This document shows, one piece after another, positions 1 through 8,932 of a DNA stretch of 64,000 nt. A program made the position numbers and the translations under genes. Positions within the stretch are counted from its first letter, which is position 1, and every line of letters starts with the position of its first letter. Source of the DNA: Arthrobacter sp. C2. Its GTDB lineage: Bacteria; Actinomycetota; Actinomycetes; Actinomycetales; Micrococcaceae. A model generated the notes under the pieces. That model was not told the origin of the DNA and did not search any database. It saw nothing but the letters and a program-made list of their open reading frames with translations. The stretch is taken from NCBI GenBank assembly GCA_024207135.1, contig CP042428.1, positions 806,001-870,000 on the forward strand, read 5' to 3'.

Positions 1-164
1 GCAGCAGGAGCCTTGTCGTCGTCCTTCATCTGGCGGACCTCGGACTTGAAGATGCGCAGGGACTGGCCGACGGAGCGTGCCAAACCGGGAAGCTTCGGGG
101 CACCGAACAGCAGCAGCGCCAAAATTACGATGATGACCAGATGCCATCCTTGGATTCCACCCAT
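1..164 (-). CDS. tatA: Twin-arginine translocase subunit TatA (partial, cut by the left edge)
   Basis: TatA oligomerises in the cytoplasmic membrane to form the pore of the Tat pathway, which exports folded proteins. About 54 codons are visible. They begin MGGIQGWHLVII, continue through one short hydrophobic helix, then the family's F-G-x-x-K-L-P hinge (here LFGAPKLPGLARSVGQ) and the start of an amphipathic helix, before running off the window. The ATG at 164 follows a GAAAGG ribosome site. It lies 34 bases downstream of the small membrane protein gene and probably shares its transcript with pafBC. The same neighbourhood (paf genes next to tat genes) is known in other actinobacteria. Confidence 0.93.
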   Translation of the reverse strand, partial: MGGIQGWHLVIIVILALLLFGAPKLPGLARSVGQSLRIFKSEVRQMKDDDKAPA

Positions 165-198
165 GGGGAACCTACCTTTCAATCGTGTTAAGTCTACG

Positions 199-558
199 TC
201 AGAAGAGTTCTAAATCGCTTACGCGCTGGGGTTGTCCGCGCAGGGCTTTGCGCTTCACGCGTGTGTTGCGGCGGGCGGTGGCCCGACGAAGCTTGCCGGC
301 CTCGTATCCCTGGCGTGCGGCATCGGGATCCTGGAACAGGGCGGCCACCCCGGCCGGGGTCCTGTCGGTTGGCTCGGGGTAGTCGCGGTCCTCGGCCTCG
401 GCATCCATCGAGGCGCCGCTGCGGTCCATGGCCTCGCCGACCTCGTGGGCCAGTGCCATGAAGCCGCGAAAGAGCCTGATCCCGGCGAGCACCAGGAAGA
501 GCAGCGTGGCAAAGGCCAGGACGGTCCACAGCAGGACCCAAAACCACCAAGGCAACAT
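199..558 (-). CDS. Small membrane-anchored hypothetical protein between pafBC and tatA
   Basis: I do not recognise a named family. The 119-residue product starts MLPWWFWVLLWTVL and has one strong N-terminal membrane helix (about residues 3-30). An acidic middle follows (around residues 45-75) and then a very basic tail rich in Arg and Lys (about residues 85-115). The ATG lies 2 bases after the pafBC stop, so translation is probably coupled. Position suggests a single-pass membrane protein with a cytoplasmic tail, co-expressed with PafBC and TatA. No function can be given from sequence. Confidence 0.75.
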   Translation of the reverse strand: MLPWWFWVLLWTVLAFATLLFLVLAGIRLFRGFMALAHEVGEAMDRSGASMDAEAEDRDYPEPTDRTPAGVAALFQDPDAARQGYEAGKLRRATARRNTRVKRKALRGQPQRVSDLELF

Positions 559-560
559 CG

Positions 561-2516
561 CTACTTCACTTCCTGGGAGTCGACGGCCGCACGAAGCCAG
601 GTCTCGACCTCGGCGCGCAGGGAATCGGGGCCGATGACCCGCAGGTCCCCGCCGTGGTAGGCGACCATGCCCGGCATGGTCGAGGTGGAGGGCATCCGGA
701 TCTCGGCAATGTGCTCTTCCCCGGCCTTGGCCCAGCTCTCCGGTGCGTACTCCTCCACCAGGGCCGCCAGCCGCGGGGCAAAGCCCAGGACCACGAGCTC
801 GTCGGCGGGGCCGGGGGTGAAGAAGATGTCGGCCTCGTCCTCGTGCCGTTGCGCATCGAAGTCGAAGAGAGTCCCGGGGAGGGTCGCGGACTGGATCCGG
901 TCGATGCGGAAGGACCGGATTTCGTCGTTGGGGATCGAGAAGGCGCGAAGGTACTGGCGGCCGGCGTTCTCCAGGAGCCGGATCGGCTCGACCCGCCGGA
1001 CGGTGACGGCATCGCTGGAGGCGCTGTAGTAGGTCAGTTCGACAACCCGGCGTTCGCGGATGGCCCGGGCCAGGGTTGCATGGATCTCGTTTTCCTCGGC
1101 GGAGCGCAGGGTGATGGACAAAACCGCTTCCAGGCCCTCGAATCCGACGGCGGCGGCCTGCAGCTTCGCGTGGGCGGAATCGACGGCAGCGGCGTGTTCG
1201 AATCCCGGGAGCCCGCGCAGCGAGGCCAGTCCCGCAAGCATGGTCGCGGCCTCGGGAAGGCTGAGCCTGATCGGTGCGTTGAGGGCCTCGGCGTTGTTGA
1301 TGCTGATGGTCCCGGCCTCCCATTCCACGTCGATCAGTTCGTCGGGCAAGCCGTTGGGCACCCCGCACATCATGATGGTTTGCAGGTGGGCCAGCAGCTG
1401 CTTTTCAGTCAACCCGAAGTGGGTGGCCGTTTGCACAACGCTTGGTGAACCGTGGCTGGCCACGTAGGAAATGATGTCGAGGTTCCGTGCCACGGCCTCG
1501 GTCGAGGGCGGCCGGCCGGCGTTGCGGCGCTTGCCGAGCTTGTAGTCGGGGACCGGGTGGTTCGAGGCCGCCAGCGCCCCGTCGAGCTTCCGTCGCACCG
1601 CGGACACCAGCGATGCCGGTTCCAGCACGCGGGCGTTGGCGCCAAGCTTGGCCACGTCGGCTGCCAGGGCCATGAGATCGTGGAATTGCAGGGAAAGTTC
1701 GTCGCGGTCCTGGCCCGGGGTGATGGATGCGGCGCGTGAGCGCAGTGCCCAGCCGGTGTCCTTGGCCACCGAGATCCTGGCGGTCTGCCCGGCGATGTCG
1801 GGATCCAGCCGGCCCAGGGTTTGGGCCATGGAGAACCCGGCGGGGCGGGTGTCGTGGGCCTTGCCGGTGTGGATGGGGCTGAGGATGCGGGTGAGCCGGA
1901 ACATCCGCACGTGCTGGCGCTTGTGGTCCAGGCCCACCAGGTACCAGTTCCCGAAGCGGGATCCGATCCCCCAGGCATCGATGGTCCGTTCGCTGGTGCG
2001 GCCCTGCGCATCGAAGTACTCGAAGGAGACGACCTGGTGTGCCCAGACCGCTTCCAGGCAGGCGGCGAAGGCCGGCCCGGCGGCGTGCAGGCGCGGGACG
2101 TATTCGGTGAACCGGACCCCGTGCCCGGTGTCTTCCAGGCCGGCCGAGAGCCTGCCGTTGGCCCGGGCGGCGGAGGATTCCAGGTCGGTGTCCTTCCACA
2201 GCTGTGCCGCCAGGCCCAGCACCGCGGCTTCCTCGGTGCTGAAGCTGACTTCGGGCAGCCTGTAGCTTTCGGGGGTGATCAGGTAGCGTTCGTCGGATCC
2301 GGTGCCCAGGGTCTTCACCGGAACGCCCATCTCGCGAAGGTCCTTCTTGTCCCGGTCGAACTTCCTGTCGAAGGCGGCGTCGTTCAGCCCCTGGTAGTCG
2401 TCAACGATCTTGCGCAGCTCACGCTTGGAATACCCGTGCGGGGTGTTGATCAACGCATAGGTGAGACTGACGAGTTTCTCGGCACGGGAAGGACCGCCGG
2501 AATTAATTTGAGCCAC
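561..2516 (-). CDS. pafBC: PafBC: naturally fused PafB-PafC WYL-domain transcriptional regulator
   Basis: The 651-residue product contains two tandem copies of the PafB/C layout. Each copy is a winged HTH (about 10-75 and 330-385), a WYL domain (NWYLVG near residue 190; RQYLRAF in the second copy) and a C-terminal WCX-like domain. PafBC activates the LexA/RecA-independent DNA-damage response in actinobacteria. PafB and PafC are separate in mycobacteria, but a single fused chain is known in Arthrobacter. I placed the start at GTG 2516 (VAQINSGGPSRAEK), because the longer reading begins inside the terminator hairpin at 2573-2622. It lies downstream of the proteasome genes, as in other Pup loci. 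Confidence 0.9.
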   Translation of the reverse strand: MAQINSGGPSRAEKLVSLTYALINTPHGYSKRELRKIVDDYQGLNDAAFDRKFDRDKKDLREMGVPVKTLGTGSDERYLITPESYRLPEVSFSTEEAAVLGLAAQLWKDTDLESSAARANGRLSAGLEDTGHGVRFTEYVPRLHAAGPAFAACLEAVWAHQVVSFEYFDAQGRTSERTIDAWGIGSRFGNWYLVGLDHKRQHVRMFRLTRILSPIHTGKAHDTRPAGFSMAQTLGRLDPDIAGQTARISVAKDTGWALRSRAASITPGQDRDELSLQFHDLMALAADVAKLGANARVLEPASLVSAVRRKLDGALAASNHPVPDYKLGKRRNAGRPPSTEAVARNLDIISYVASHGSPSVVQTATHFGLTEKQLLAHLQTIMMCGVPNGLPDELIDVEWEAGTISINNAEALNAPIRLSLPEAATMLAGLASLRGLPGFEHAAAVDSAHAKLQAAAVGFEGLEAVLSITLRSAEENEIHATLARAIRERRVVELTYYSASSDAVTVRRVEPIRLLENAGRQYLRAFSIPNDEIRSFRIDRIQSATLPGTLFDFDAQRHEDEADIFFTPGPADELVVLGFAPRLAALVEEYAPESWAKAGEEHIAEIRMPSTSTMPGMVAYHGGDLRVIGPDSLRAEVETWLRAAVDSQEVK

Positions 2517-2572
2517 GTCCGCAAGATTACCCCGTGGCGACGAACCCGGGCCAATGCAACGCCGCGTTAACG

Positions 2573-2622
2573 GCCCTTGGCCGTGTTTTCCCGGTTCAAC
2601 ATGGGAAAACACGGCCAAGGGC
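2573..2622 (-). terminator. Perfect 20-bp hairpin downstream of the FKBP gene
   Basis: The arms 2573-2592 and 2603-2622 are perfectly complementary around a 10-base loop. The hairpin lies 20 bases after the FKBP stop and about 57 bases before the pafBC start. It has no U-tract, which is common for actinobacterial terminators. It probably separates the paf/FKBP transcript from pafBC. Confidence 0.75.
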
Positions 2623-2642
2623 GTCGATCGGTGAAGCCGTGC

Positions 2643-3038
2643 CTAGCGCACTGCCACCAGGTCCACGACGAAGATCAAGGCTTCGTTGGGGCCGATGGCT
2701 CCGCCGGCGCCACGGGAACCGTAGGCCATTTCCGAGGGGATTTCCAGGCGGCGGCGGCCGCCGACCTTCATCCCGATCAGGCCCTGGTCCCAGCCCTGGA
2801 TGACCTGGCCGACGCCGGCACGGAAGTCCAGCGGGGCGCCGCGGTTCCAGGAGGCGTCGAATTCCTCGCCGGTGGACCAAGCCACGCCGACGTAGTGGGC
2901 GGAGATGTTCGAGCCCGGAACGACCTCGGCACCGTCGCCGACGGCGATGTCCTCGATCTTCAGCTCGGTCGGGGCATCGGTTCCCGGGAAATCGATCTCG
3001 GGCTTGGTGCGGTCGTATTCACGCTGTCCAAAAGACAT
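2643..3038 (-). CDS. Cytoplasmic FKBP-type peptidyl-prolyl cis-trans isomerase
   Basis: The 131-residue product has no signal peptide and consists of one FKBP domain (about residues 30-131). It shows the family's conserved segments: V-x-x-H-Y-V-G, F-D-A-S-W, VIQGWDQGLIGMKVGG and the closing I-F-V-V-D-L. It catalyses prolyl isomerisation and may act as a chaperone. It is followed by a strong terminator and lies about 40 bases downstream of a second FKBP gene on the same strand. Tandem FKBPs next to the pafA end of the Pup-proteasome locus suggest a link to protein quality control, but that is inference. Confidence 0.9.
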   Translation of the reverse strand: MSFGQREYDRTKPEIDFPGTDAPTELKIEDIAVGDGAEVVPGSNISAHYVGVAWSTGEEFDASWNRGAPLDFRAGVGQVIQGWDQGLIGMKVGGRRRLEIPSEMAYGSRGAGGAIGPNEALIFVVDLVAVR

Positions 3039-3077
3039 GGGTGAAGTCCTTTCGGTTGTTTGCTAGAAGCGTCCTAG

Positions 3078-4037
3078 CTACTTTACTTCCTTGAGGTCCA
3101 CGAAGAACACCAGCGGGCCCTCGGGGGCTCCAGGGGCCCCGTCGTAGGCCAGGTCCGTCGGGATGGTCAGCATGACCTGGGTGCCGGCTTTCAGCCCGGT
3201 CAGGCCCTGGGTCCAGCCGGGGATGACGCCGTCGAGGCCGAAGTCCGACGCCGCCCCGCGGTCGTAGCTCGAGTCGAACTGCTTGCCGTCTTCCCAGCTC
3301 ACCCCGGTGTAGTTGGCCGAGACCTTCGAGGTGGCGGTGGCAACCTTGCCGGTGCCCTCCTTGACGACGTCAACGACCAGTCCGCCCGGCACGTCCTTGT
3401 CCTTCGGGATGGTGATGGCCGGCTTGCCGTCCTTCATCTCGAAGGTCGGCAGCGCTCCGGCGTCCTTGAGCTTCTTGACCTCGTCGGCGCCGAGCTTCTT
3501 GGACGGCGGTGCTTTCGGCGGGATCTCCTCGGTGGAGACGACCTTGAGCACGACCACGGTTTCGGCCGGGGCCGCTTCCGGGCTTGCCGAGGGCGAGGCG
3601 CCGCCGGTTGCCGCTGCCTCGGCCGCAGGTTCGACCATGGCGATCCAGGAGCCGACCTTGGTCTGCATCAGCGTGTCGTAGAGCGCCGGGAGCTGGGCCT
3701 TGAATTCCTCGTTGGTCGGCAGCGTCACCGGCTCGCCGGCGAAGCCGGAGCCGAGCAGGCTCGCATCCGTTGCCTTGTAGGCAATGGACTTGAACTTGAT
3801 GTTCTGGTTTTCCTTGATTTGATCGCCCTTGCCCTCGACGAGGACCTTGGCCGCGGTTGCCGTGGCAACCAGCGGGGTTTCGAAGGTGACCGTGGGATCG
3901 GACGCATCATCCGAACCCGGGGTGACCTTGATCGATTCCAAGGGGGCGATGTCACCGCTGGAGGCCGTCGTGGTTGAACCACAGGCCGTGACCAGCAGCA
4001 ACGAGGCCGTTGCAACGAGTGCCATAACTTTGCGCAC
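3078..4037 (-). CDS. FKBP-type isomerase lipoprotein
   Basis: The 319-residue product begins with a lipoprotein signal (MRKVMALVATASLLLVTAC), with the lipobox Cys at about residue 19, so it is probably anchored on the outer face of the membrane. A degenerate FKBP-like region occupies about residues 45-165, followed by an Ala/Pro/Ser-rich linker. A clear FKBP domain lies at about 215-319 (V-S-A-N-Y-T-G-V-S-W, F-D-S-S-Y-D-R-G, VIPGWTQGLTGLKAG). It probably assists folding of exported proteins. The ATG at 4037 agrees with the signal peptide. Confidence 0.88.
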   Translation of the reverse strand: MRKVMALVATASLLLVTACGSTTTASSGDIAPLESIKVTPGSDDASDPTVTFETPLVATATAAKVLVEGKGDQIKENQNIKFKSIAYKATDASLLGSGFAGEPVTLPTNEEFKAQLPALYDTLMQTKVGSWIAMVEPAAEAAATGGASPSASPEAAPAETVVVLKVVSTEEIPPKAPPSKKLGADEVKKLKDAGALPTFEMKDGKPAITIPKDKDVPGGLVVDVVKEGTGKVATATSKVSANYTGVSWEDGKQFDSSYDRGAASDFGLDGVIPGWTQGLTGLKAGTQVMLTIPTDLAYDGAPGAPEGPLVFFVDLKEVK

Positions 4038-4143
4038 GAAATCAACTTTCAGTTGGGGATTTTGGGACTTGAAACACCCACACTGAATGGTGAGCTTTCG
4101 AAAGAGGTTATAAACAGCCTAAATGCCGAATCTGTGAATCTCC

Positions 4144-5541
4144 TTATTGCAGGCGGCCGGATGCAACCTGGGGCGACCCACCCATCGAGGTGATCATCTC
4201 CTGGACCCGCGGGTCCTCGTTGACGAAGGGATCCTTGCACAGCACCGTCTGGCCGGGGTGGTCGTTGAGCTTCAGGTGCACCCAGTCCACGGTGAAGTCG
4301 CGCTCCGCGTTCTTGGCGGCACGCACAAAGTCCCCGCGCAATTTCGCCCGGGTGCTTTGCGGCGGGTTGTCCACCGCGAAGGCGATGTCCGCGGGATCCA
4401 CCACGGTGGCGGCGCGCCCGCGGGCCGCCAGCAGGTGGAAAAGCCCGCGCTTGGTGTCGATGTCGTGGTAGGTCAGATCCAGCTGGGCCAGGCGTTGGGC
4501 GCCCATGTCCAGGTTGTGCCGATCGGCGTAGGAAGTGATCAGCTTGTGCTTGATCGCCCAGTCGATTTCCGTGTCGATGCCCGAGAAGTTTCCCGATTCC
4601 ACGGCATCCAGGGTCCGGGTCCACAGGTCCAGCACCGCGGGGACCTGGTCGTGGTGTGCCCCTTCGCGCTCCACGAACTCGGTGGCCAGGGTCAGGAAGC
4701 GGCGTTGCAGGGCCAGGGCGGAAAGCTCGGTGCCGTTGGCGAGCCTGACCATTGTGGTGCCGTTGAAGTCGTGGGAGATCTCGCGGATGGAGCGGATCGG
4801 GTTTTCCAGTCGCAGATCCTCCATGATCTTTCCCGACTCGATGATCCGCAGCATCAGGTCGGTGGCTCCGAGCTTGACCAGCTGGGTGGTCTCGGACATG
4901 TTCGAGTCCCCCACGATGACGTGCAGGCGGCGGAAGTACTCGGCATCCGCGTGCGGCTCGTCGCGGGTGTTGATGATGGGCCGGGAGCGGGTGGTCGCCG
5001 AGGAGACGCCCTCCCAGACATGGTCGGCGCGCTGCGAGAACGCGTAGAGCGGCTCGCCCTCGATGTTCACGATCTTTCCGGCCCCGGCAATCAGCTGCCG
5101 GGTGACCAGGAACGGGATCAGGATCTCGGCGAGCCGGGCGAACTCGAGCTTGCGCGGGATCAGGAAGTTCTCGTGGCAGCCGTAGGAGTTCCCGGCGGTG
5201 TCGGTGTTGTTCTTGAACAGGTAGAGCCGGCCGTTGTAGCCGTCGGCGGCCATGCGTTCCTCGGCGCTTTGCACCAGGTCGTTCAGGATCGCTTCCCCGG
5301 CCCGGTCGTGGGCGATCAACTGGGTCAGCTCGTCGCATTCGGCCGTGGCGTATTCGGGGTGCGATCCGACATCCAGGTAGAGCCGGGAGCCGTTGGTCAG
5401 GAACACGTTGGAGCTGCGCCCCCAGGCCACCACCCGGCGGAAGAGGTAGCGGGCCGATTCCTCCGGCGTGAGCGGGCGCCCGGTGGGGTCCGAATAGTTG
5501 ATCCCGTATTCGGTTTCGATGCCGAAGATTCTGCGGTCCAT
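4144..5541 (-). CDS. pafA: Pup-protein ligase PafA
   Basis: PafA uses ATP to phosphorylate the C-terminal Glu of Pup and join it to a substrate lysine. The 465-residue length is normal for PafA. The N-terminus carries the nucleotide/metal motif IFGIETEYG. The family's catalytic Asp is visible in [11 protein letters not shown] (Asp57), and the glutamine-synthetase-like N-domain continues with N-N-T-D-T-A-G and T-R-D-E-P-H-A-D. It is related to Dop upstream but lacks the Dop loop. Its start is 7 bases from the prcA stop, so it is the last enzyme of the pup-prcB-prcA-pafA series. Confidence 0.97.
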   Translation of the reverse strand: MDRRIFGIETEYGINYSDPTGRPLTPEESARYLFRRVVAWGRSSNVFLTNGSRLYLDVGSHPEYATAECDELTQLIAHDRAGEAILNDLVQSAEERMAADGYNGRLYLFKNNTDTAGNSYGCHENFLIPRKLEFARLAEILIPFLVTRQLIAGAGKIVNIEGEPLYAFSQRADHVWEGVSSATTRSRPIINTRDEPHADAEYFRRLHVIVGDSNMSETTQLVKLGATDLMLRIIESGKIMEDLRLENPIRSIREISHDFNGTTMVRLANGTELSALALQRRFLTLATEFVEREGAHHDQVPAVLDLWTRTLDAVESGNFSGIDTEIDWAIKHKLITSYADRHNLDMGAQRLAQLDLTYHDIDTKRGLFHLLAARGRAATVVDPADIAFAVDNPPQSTRAKLRGDFVRAAKNAERDFTVDWVHLKLNDHPGQTVLCKDPFVNEDPRVQEMITSMGGSPQVASGRLQ

Positions 5542-5548
5542 GTTCTGT

Positions 5549-6259
5549 CTACTTCCCTGCTCCCAGTATCCGGGCGATGGTGGGGGTGTCGAGGCGGCGG
5601 AAATGGCGGTGCGAGCCGGTGGAGGTGGTTCGTTCGAGCATCGCGACCTCCAGGAGGTGGGCGTCCCCGGGGCCCTCCCCCACGCCCGGCAACACCAGTG
5701 CCGCGGCGCGGATGACCTCGTCGATGCCGGCGGCCGCCAGGTCCTTGCCCATCCAGTAGGCGTTCCAGGCCTCGCGCAGCGCCGGGGTGTCCCCGCCCAT
5801 GATGATGTGCCCGGGCTGTTCGGCGATCGAGCCGTCGAAGTTCAGCGAGAACAGCGTGTCCTCGGGCGGGGTCGCCCCGAGTTCAAGGACCGCCAGTTCC
5901 ACCTCGAAGGGCTTGGCCTCGGCGGTGAACACCGCACCCAGGGACTGGGCGTAGACGCTGGCCAGGCCGCGGCCGGTCACGTCGTGGCGGGAATAGGAGT
6001 AGCCGCGTGTGTCGGCGTAGCGCACCCCGGCCTGGCGCAGGGACTCGAACTCGTTGTACTTGCCCACCGCCGCGAAGGCGATGCGGTCGTAGATCTCCCC
6101 GATCTTGTGCAGCGAACCCGAGGGGTTCTCCGCGATCAACGCGATCCCGTCGATGCAGGAGGCCGTGATGACGGCCCGTCCGCGGGCGATGCCCTTCCGG
6201 GCGAAGTCCGCCCGGTCCTTCATGAGCTGTTCGGGCGATACGTAGTATTGTGCGCTCAT
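5549..6259 (-). CDS. prcA: 20S proteasome alpha subunit PrcA
   Basis: The 236-residue alpha subunit forms the outer rings and gate of the 20S core. The N-terminus ([20 protein letters not shown]) matches the gating helix of actinobacterial PrcA. The body has the Ntn-hydrolase fold segments [14 protein letters not shown] and R-D-V-T-G-R-G-like pieces, but no catalytic N-terminal Thr, as expected for alpha. Its ATG directly abuts the prcB stop with no spacer, so the two chains are translationally coupled for equal stoichiometry. Confidence 0.96.
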   Translation of the reverse strand: MSAQYYVSPEQLMKDRADFARKGIARGRAVITASCIDGIALIAENPSGSLHKIGEIYDRIAFAAVGKYNEFESLRQAGVRYADTRGYSYSRHDVTGRGLASVYAQSLGAVFTAEAKPFEVELAVLELGATPPEDTLFSLNFDGSIAEQPGHIIMGGDTPALREAWNAYWMGKDLAAAGIDEVIRAAALVLPGVGEGPGDAHLLEVAMLERTTSTGSHRHFRRLDTPTIARILGAGK

Positions 6260-7051
6260 CTAGGACTCCCTCCCGCTGGCGGTGCGTGTGGCGATGATGT
6301 CGGCTGCCATGTCGGCCAGGATGGCGTCCTCGACGCGGTGGGCCCCGGTGGCATCCACGGTGTAGACCACCGGCCACAGGCCGCGCACGGTGTCAGGTCC
6401 CCCGGTGGCCGAGTCGTCGTCGGCGGCGTCGTAAAGCGCCTCCACGGCGACCTGCACCGCGGCGGTGGCGCCGAGGCCGGGCTGCCAGAGCTTCTTCAGC
6501 GCGCCGCGGGCATACGGGGAGCCGGAGCCGATCGAATGGTGCTCGACCTCCTCGTAGAGCCCGCCGGTGATGTCGAAGGAGAAGATCCGCCCGGTGCCGG
6601 AGAAGGTGTCGAAGCCGGCAAAGAGCGGAACGACGCTCATGCCCTGCAGGGCCATGGGCATGTTGGAGCGGATCATCGAGGCCAGCCGGTTGGCCTTGCC
6701 GTCCAGGGACAGGCGTGTGCCCTCGATCTTTTCGTAGTGCTCCAGTTCCACGGTGAAGAGCTTGGCGATGTCGATGGCCAGGCCCGCCGCGCCGGCGATC
6801 CCGATGACCGAGTAGCTGTCGGTCTCGAAGACCTTCTCGATGCGGCGGCTGGCGATCACGTTGCCCATGGTCGCGCGGCGGTCCCCGGCCATCACGATCC
6901 CATCGGCGTAGGACAGCGCGACGATGGTGGTTCCGTGGGGCACCTGGGCGCCGGCGTCCGCCGGCAGCACGGCGCGGGTGCCGGGCAGCAGGTCGGGGCG
7001 GTCCCGGTTCAGGTGCTCCAGGAAGGAGGGCCCGGGACCGAGTTCGGTCAC
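6260..7051 (-). CDS. prcB: 20S proteasome beta subunit PrcB
   Basis: The 263-residue beta precursor carries the peptidase activity. A propeptide of about 40 residues precedes the processing site [13 protein letters not shown], which exposes Thr41 as the N-terminal nucleophile. G-D-R-R-A-T and [15 protein letters not shown] follow in the positions of the catalytic core. It starts at GTG 7051 and overlaps the pup stop by four bases (GTGA). With PrcA it builds the alpha7-beta7-beta7-alpha7 particle. Confidence 0.96.
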   Translation of the reverse strand: MTELGPGPSFLEHLNRDRPDLLPGTRAVLPADAGAQVPHGTTIVALSYADGIVMAGDRRATMGNVIASRRIEKVFETDSYSVIGIAGAAGLAIDIAKLFTVELEHYEKIEGTRLSLDGKANRLASMIRSNMPMALQGMSVVPLFAGFDTFSGTGRIFSFDITGGLYEEVEHHSIGSGSPYARGALKKLWQPGLGATAAVQVAVEALYDAADDDSATGGPDTVRGLWPVVYTVDATGAHRVEDAILADMAADIIATRTASGRES

Positions 7052-7227
7052 TGCCCGCCCTTTTGGATGAAGCCACGCACGAATTCCTCCGCGTTTTGCT
7101 CCAGCACCCCGTCGATCTCGTCGAGCAGGTCATCGACCCCGGCGTCCTGGCCGGCGGCGGCCGTGGCTTCCTGCTCCTGCGCCTGGGTTTCTTCGCGGCG
7201 TTGTCCCGAGTGGTGTTCCTGTGTCAT
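7048..7227 (-). CDS. pup: Prokaryotic ubiquitin-like protein Pup
   Basis: Pup is a small, disordered tag attached to lysines of proteins destined for the proteasome. The chain from ATG 7227 is 59 residues. Its N-terminal half is Gln/Glu-rich; a predicted helical segment ([20 protein letters not shown]) follows, which in the family binds Arc and PafA; and it ends QKGGQ. The terminal Gln means it must be deamidated by Dop to Glu before PafA can use it. A longer upstream reading exists in frame but is basic and unlike Pup, so I rejected it. Confidence 0.97.
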   Translation of the reverse strand: MTQEHHSGQRREETQAQEQEATAAAGQDAGVDDLLDEIDGVLEQNAEEFVRGFIQKGGQ

Positions 7228-7333
7228 GGCGGTTGCGCTCTCTTCCCTCTGCTCCGGGGGCCGGTAGCGGCGACGCCGCGGCCTGGGCCCCTTGGTTGTG
7301 CTGTTACTTACATCTTGCCACTGGGTAGGGACT

Positions 7334-8932
7334 TTAGCTCCGCAGCGTGGCAATGAACTCGCGGATCGACAACTCCTGGTCCAGCAGCTCCCCGACCAGG
7401 GCCTTGGTGCCGCGCAACGGTTCCAGGGTCGCGATGCGCTCGAGCTTCCGGCCCCCGGGAACCGTGAAGGAGACCGAGTCCCAGCTGGCCGCCACCACGT
7501 GCTCCGGATACTGGCTGAGCACCCGCCCGCGGAAGTACGCGCGGGTGTCCTCCGGCGGGTTGGTCGCGGCGTGGGCGATCTGCGCCGGGGAATACAGGGT
7601 TTCGACCAGCCCGCGTGCGGCCAGCCGGTGGTAGAGGCCCTTCTCCGGGCGGATGTCCGCCCATTGCAGGTCCATCGCCGCGATCCGCGGGTCGGTGAAG
7701 TCCAGGCCGTGGCGCTGCGCGTAGGAGCCCATCAGCTTGTACTTGGCCACCCAGTCCACGGTGGAGGCCGCGGAGAAGACGTCGGTTTCCAGCTGGTGCA
7801 GGGTTTCCTCCCAGCGCCGCTGGATCTCCACGGTGGCCTCGTCGGTCGCATCGGTGGCGCCGCTGTGCCGGGCCGCGGCCTCGGCGTAGATCCACTGGAT
7901 CTGAAGCGCGGTGAGCCGGCGCCCGTCAACCAGTTCGACCTTGGCGGTGAGTGTGGGGTCGTGGCTGATGGCCTGCAGTGCGGCGACCGGATCGCGCAGC
8001 TCGATCTCCGGGGCGGTGCCGGCCTCGATCATCGACAGCACCAGGGCCGTGGTGCCGGTGCGCAGCAGCGTGGAGATTTGCCCGAGGTTCGCGTCCCCGA
8101 TGATCACGTGCAGCCGGCGGTATTTTTCCCAGTGCGCGTGCGGCTCGTCGCGGGTGTTGATGATCGGGCGGCGGATGGTGGTTTCCAGGCCGATCTGCGC
8201 CTCGAAGAAGTCCGCGCGCGCCGAGACCTGGAACCCGGGGTAGGAGCCGAGCATGCCACGGCCCACCCGCCCGGAGGCGCAGATGACCTGGCGGGTGGCG
8301 AAGAACGGGATCAGCCCCGCGGCGATCGAATCGAAGGGCACCGAACGGGGCATCAGGTAGTTCTCGTGCGCCCCGTAGGAGACCGACTTGTTGTCGGTGT
8401 TGTTCTTGTACAGGTGCACATCCGGCACCCCGGCCAGCGACTCGATGCGGCGCACAGCGGCCAGCGCCACGTGGTCCCCGGCCTGGTCCCAGAGCACCGC
8501 GTCGAACGGGTTGGTGGTTTCCGGGGAGGAGTACTCCGGGTGCGCGTGGTCCACGTAGAGCCGGGCGCCGTTGCCCAGCACCATGTTCATCAGCACCTCG
8601 TGGTCGTAGGGCCCGGCCTCGTAGAGGGTGTCCCCGATCCTCACGTCCCCGCCGGCCAGCGCCACCTGCTCGGCGTCAAGTTCCGGTTCGACGTCGGTGA
8701 GCTGGGAGGGGTCCGCCTGGGCACGCGGCTGGGTGAAGCCCCGGGCGTCGTTCAGCGGGGACTCGTCCGCGTAGTCCCAGCGGGTTCCGGCGATCTTTCC
8801 GCGGGCCTCGCGGACGGTCGCGGCATAGGCGTTGATGACCTGGGCCGAGAGCATCGTGGCGTTCGCCCCGGGCATGGAGGGGGCCAGCACCCCGTACTCG
8901 GTCTCCAGGCCCATGACCCGGTGGACGCTCAC
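7334..8932 (-). CDS. dop: Pup deamidase/depupylase Dop
   Basis: Dop converts the C-terminal Gln of Pup to Glu and also removes Pup from substrates. The 532-residue chain starts at GTG 8932 and opens with [10 protein letters not shown], the ATP/metal site. An insertion at about residues 41-75 corresponds to the Dop loop that distinguishes it from PafA. The family's nucleophilic Asp lies in [15 protein letters not shown] (Asp128). Its start overlaps the arc stop (GTGA), showing coupling with the ATPase. About 105 bases separate it from pup. Confidence 0.96.
   Translation of the reverse strand: MSVHRVMGLETEYGVLAPSMPGANATMLSAQVINAYAATVREARGKIAGTRWDYADESPLNDARGFTQPRAQADPSQLTDVEPELDAEQVALAGGDVRIGDTLYEAGPYDHEVLMNMVLGNGARLYVDHAHPEYSSPETTNPFDAVLWDQAGDHVALAAVRRIESLAGVPDVHLYKNNTDNKSVSYGAHENYLMPRSVPFDSIAAGLIPFFATRQVICASGRVGRGMLGSYPGFQVSARADFFEAQIGLETTIRRPIINTRDEPHAHWEKYRRLHVIIGDANLGQISTLLRTGTTALVLSMIEAGTAPEIELRDPVAALQAISHDPTLTAKVELVDGRRLTALQIQWIYAEAAARHSGATDATDEATVEIQRRWEETLHQLETDVFSAASTVDWVAKYKLMGSYAQRHGLDFTDPRIAAMDLQWADIRPEKGLYHRLAARGLVETLYSPAQIAHAATNPPEDTRAYFRGRVLSQYPEHVVAASWDSVSFTVPGGRKLERIATLEPLRGTKALVGELLDQELSIREFIATLRS

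Noticed and set aside
199-1368. Long minus-strand open frame of 389 codons across pafBC
   Set aside because: Only its last 119 codons (from ATG 558) have protein-like content; the rest is an Arg/Pro/Gly-rich shadow of pafBC.
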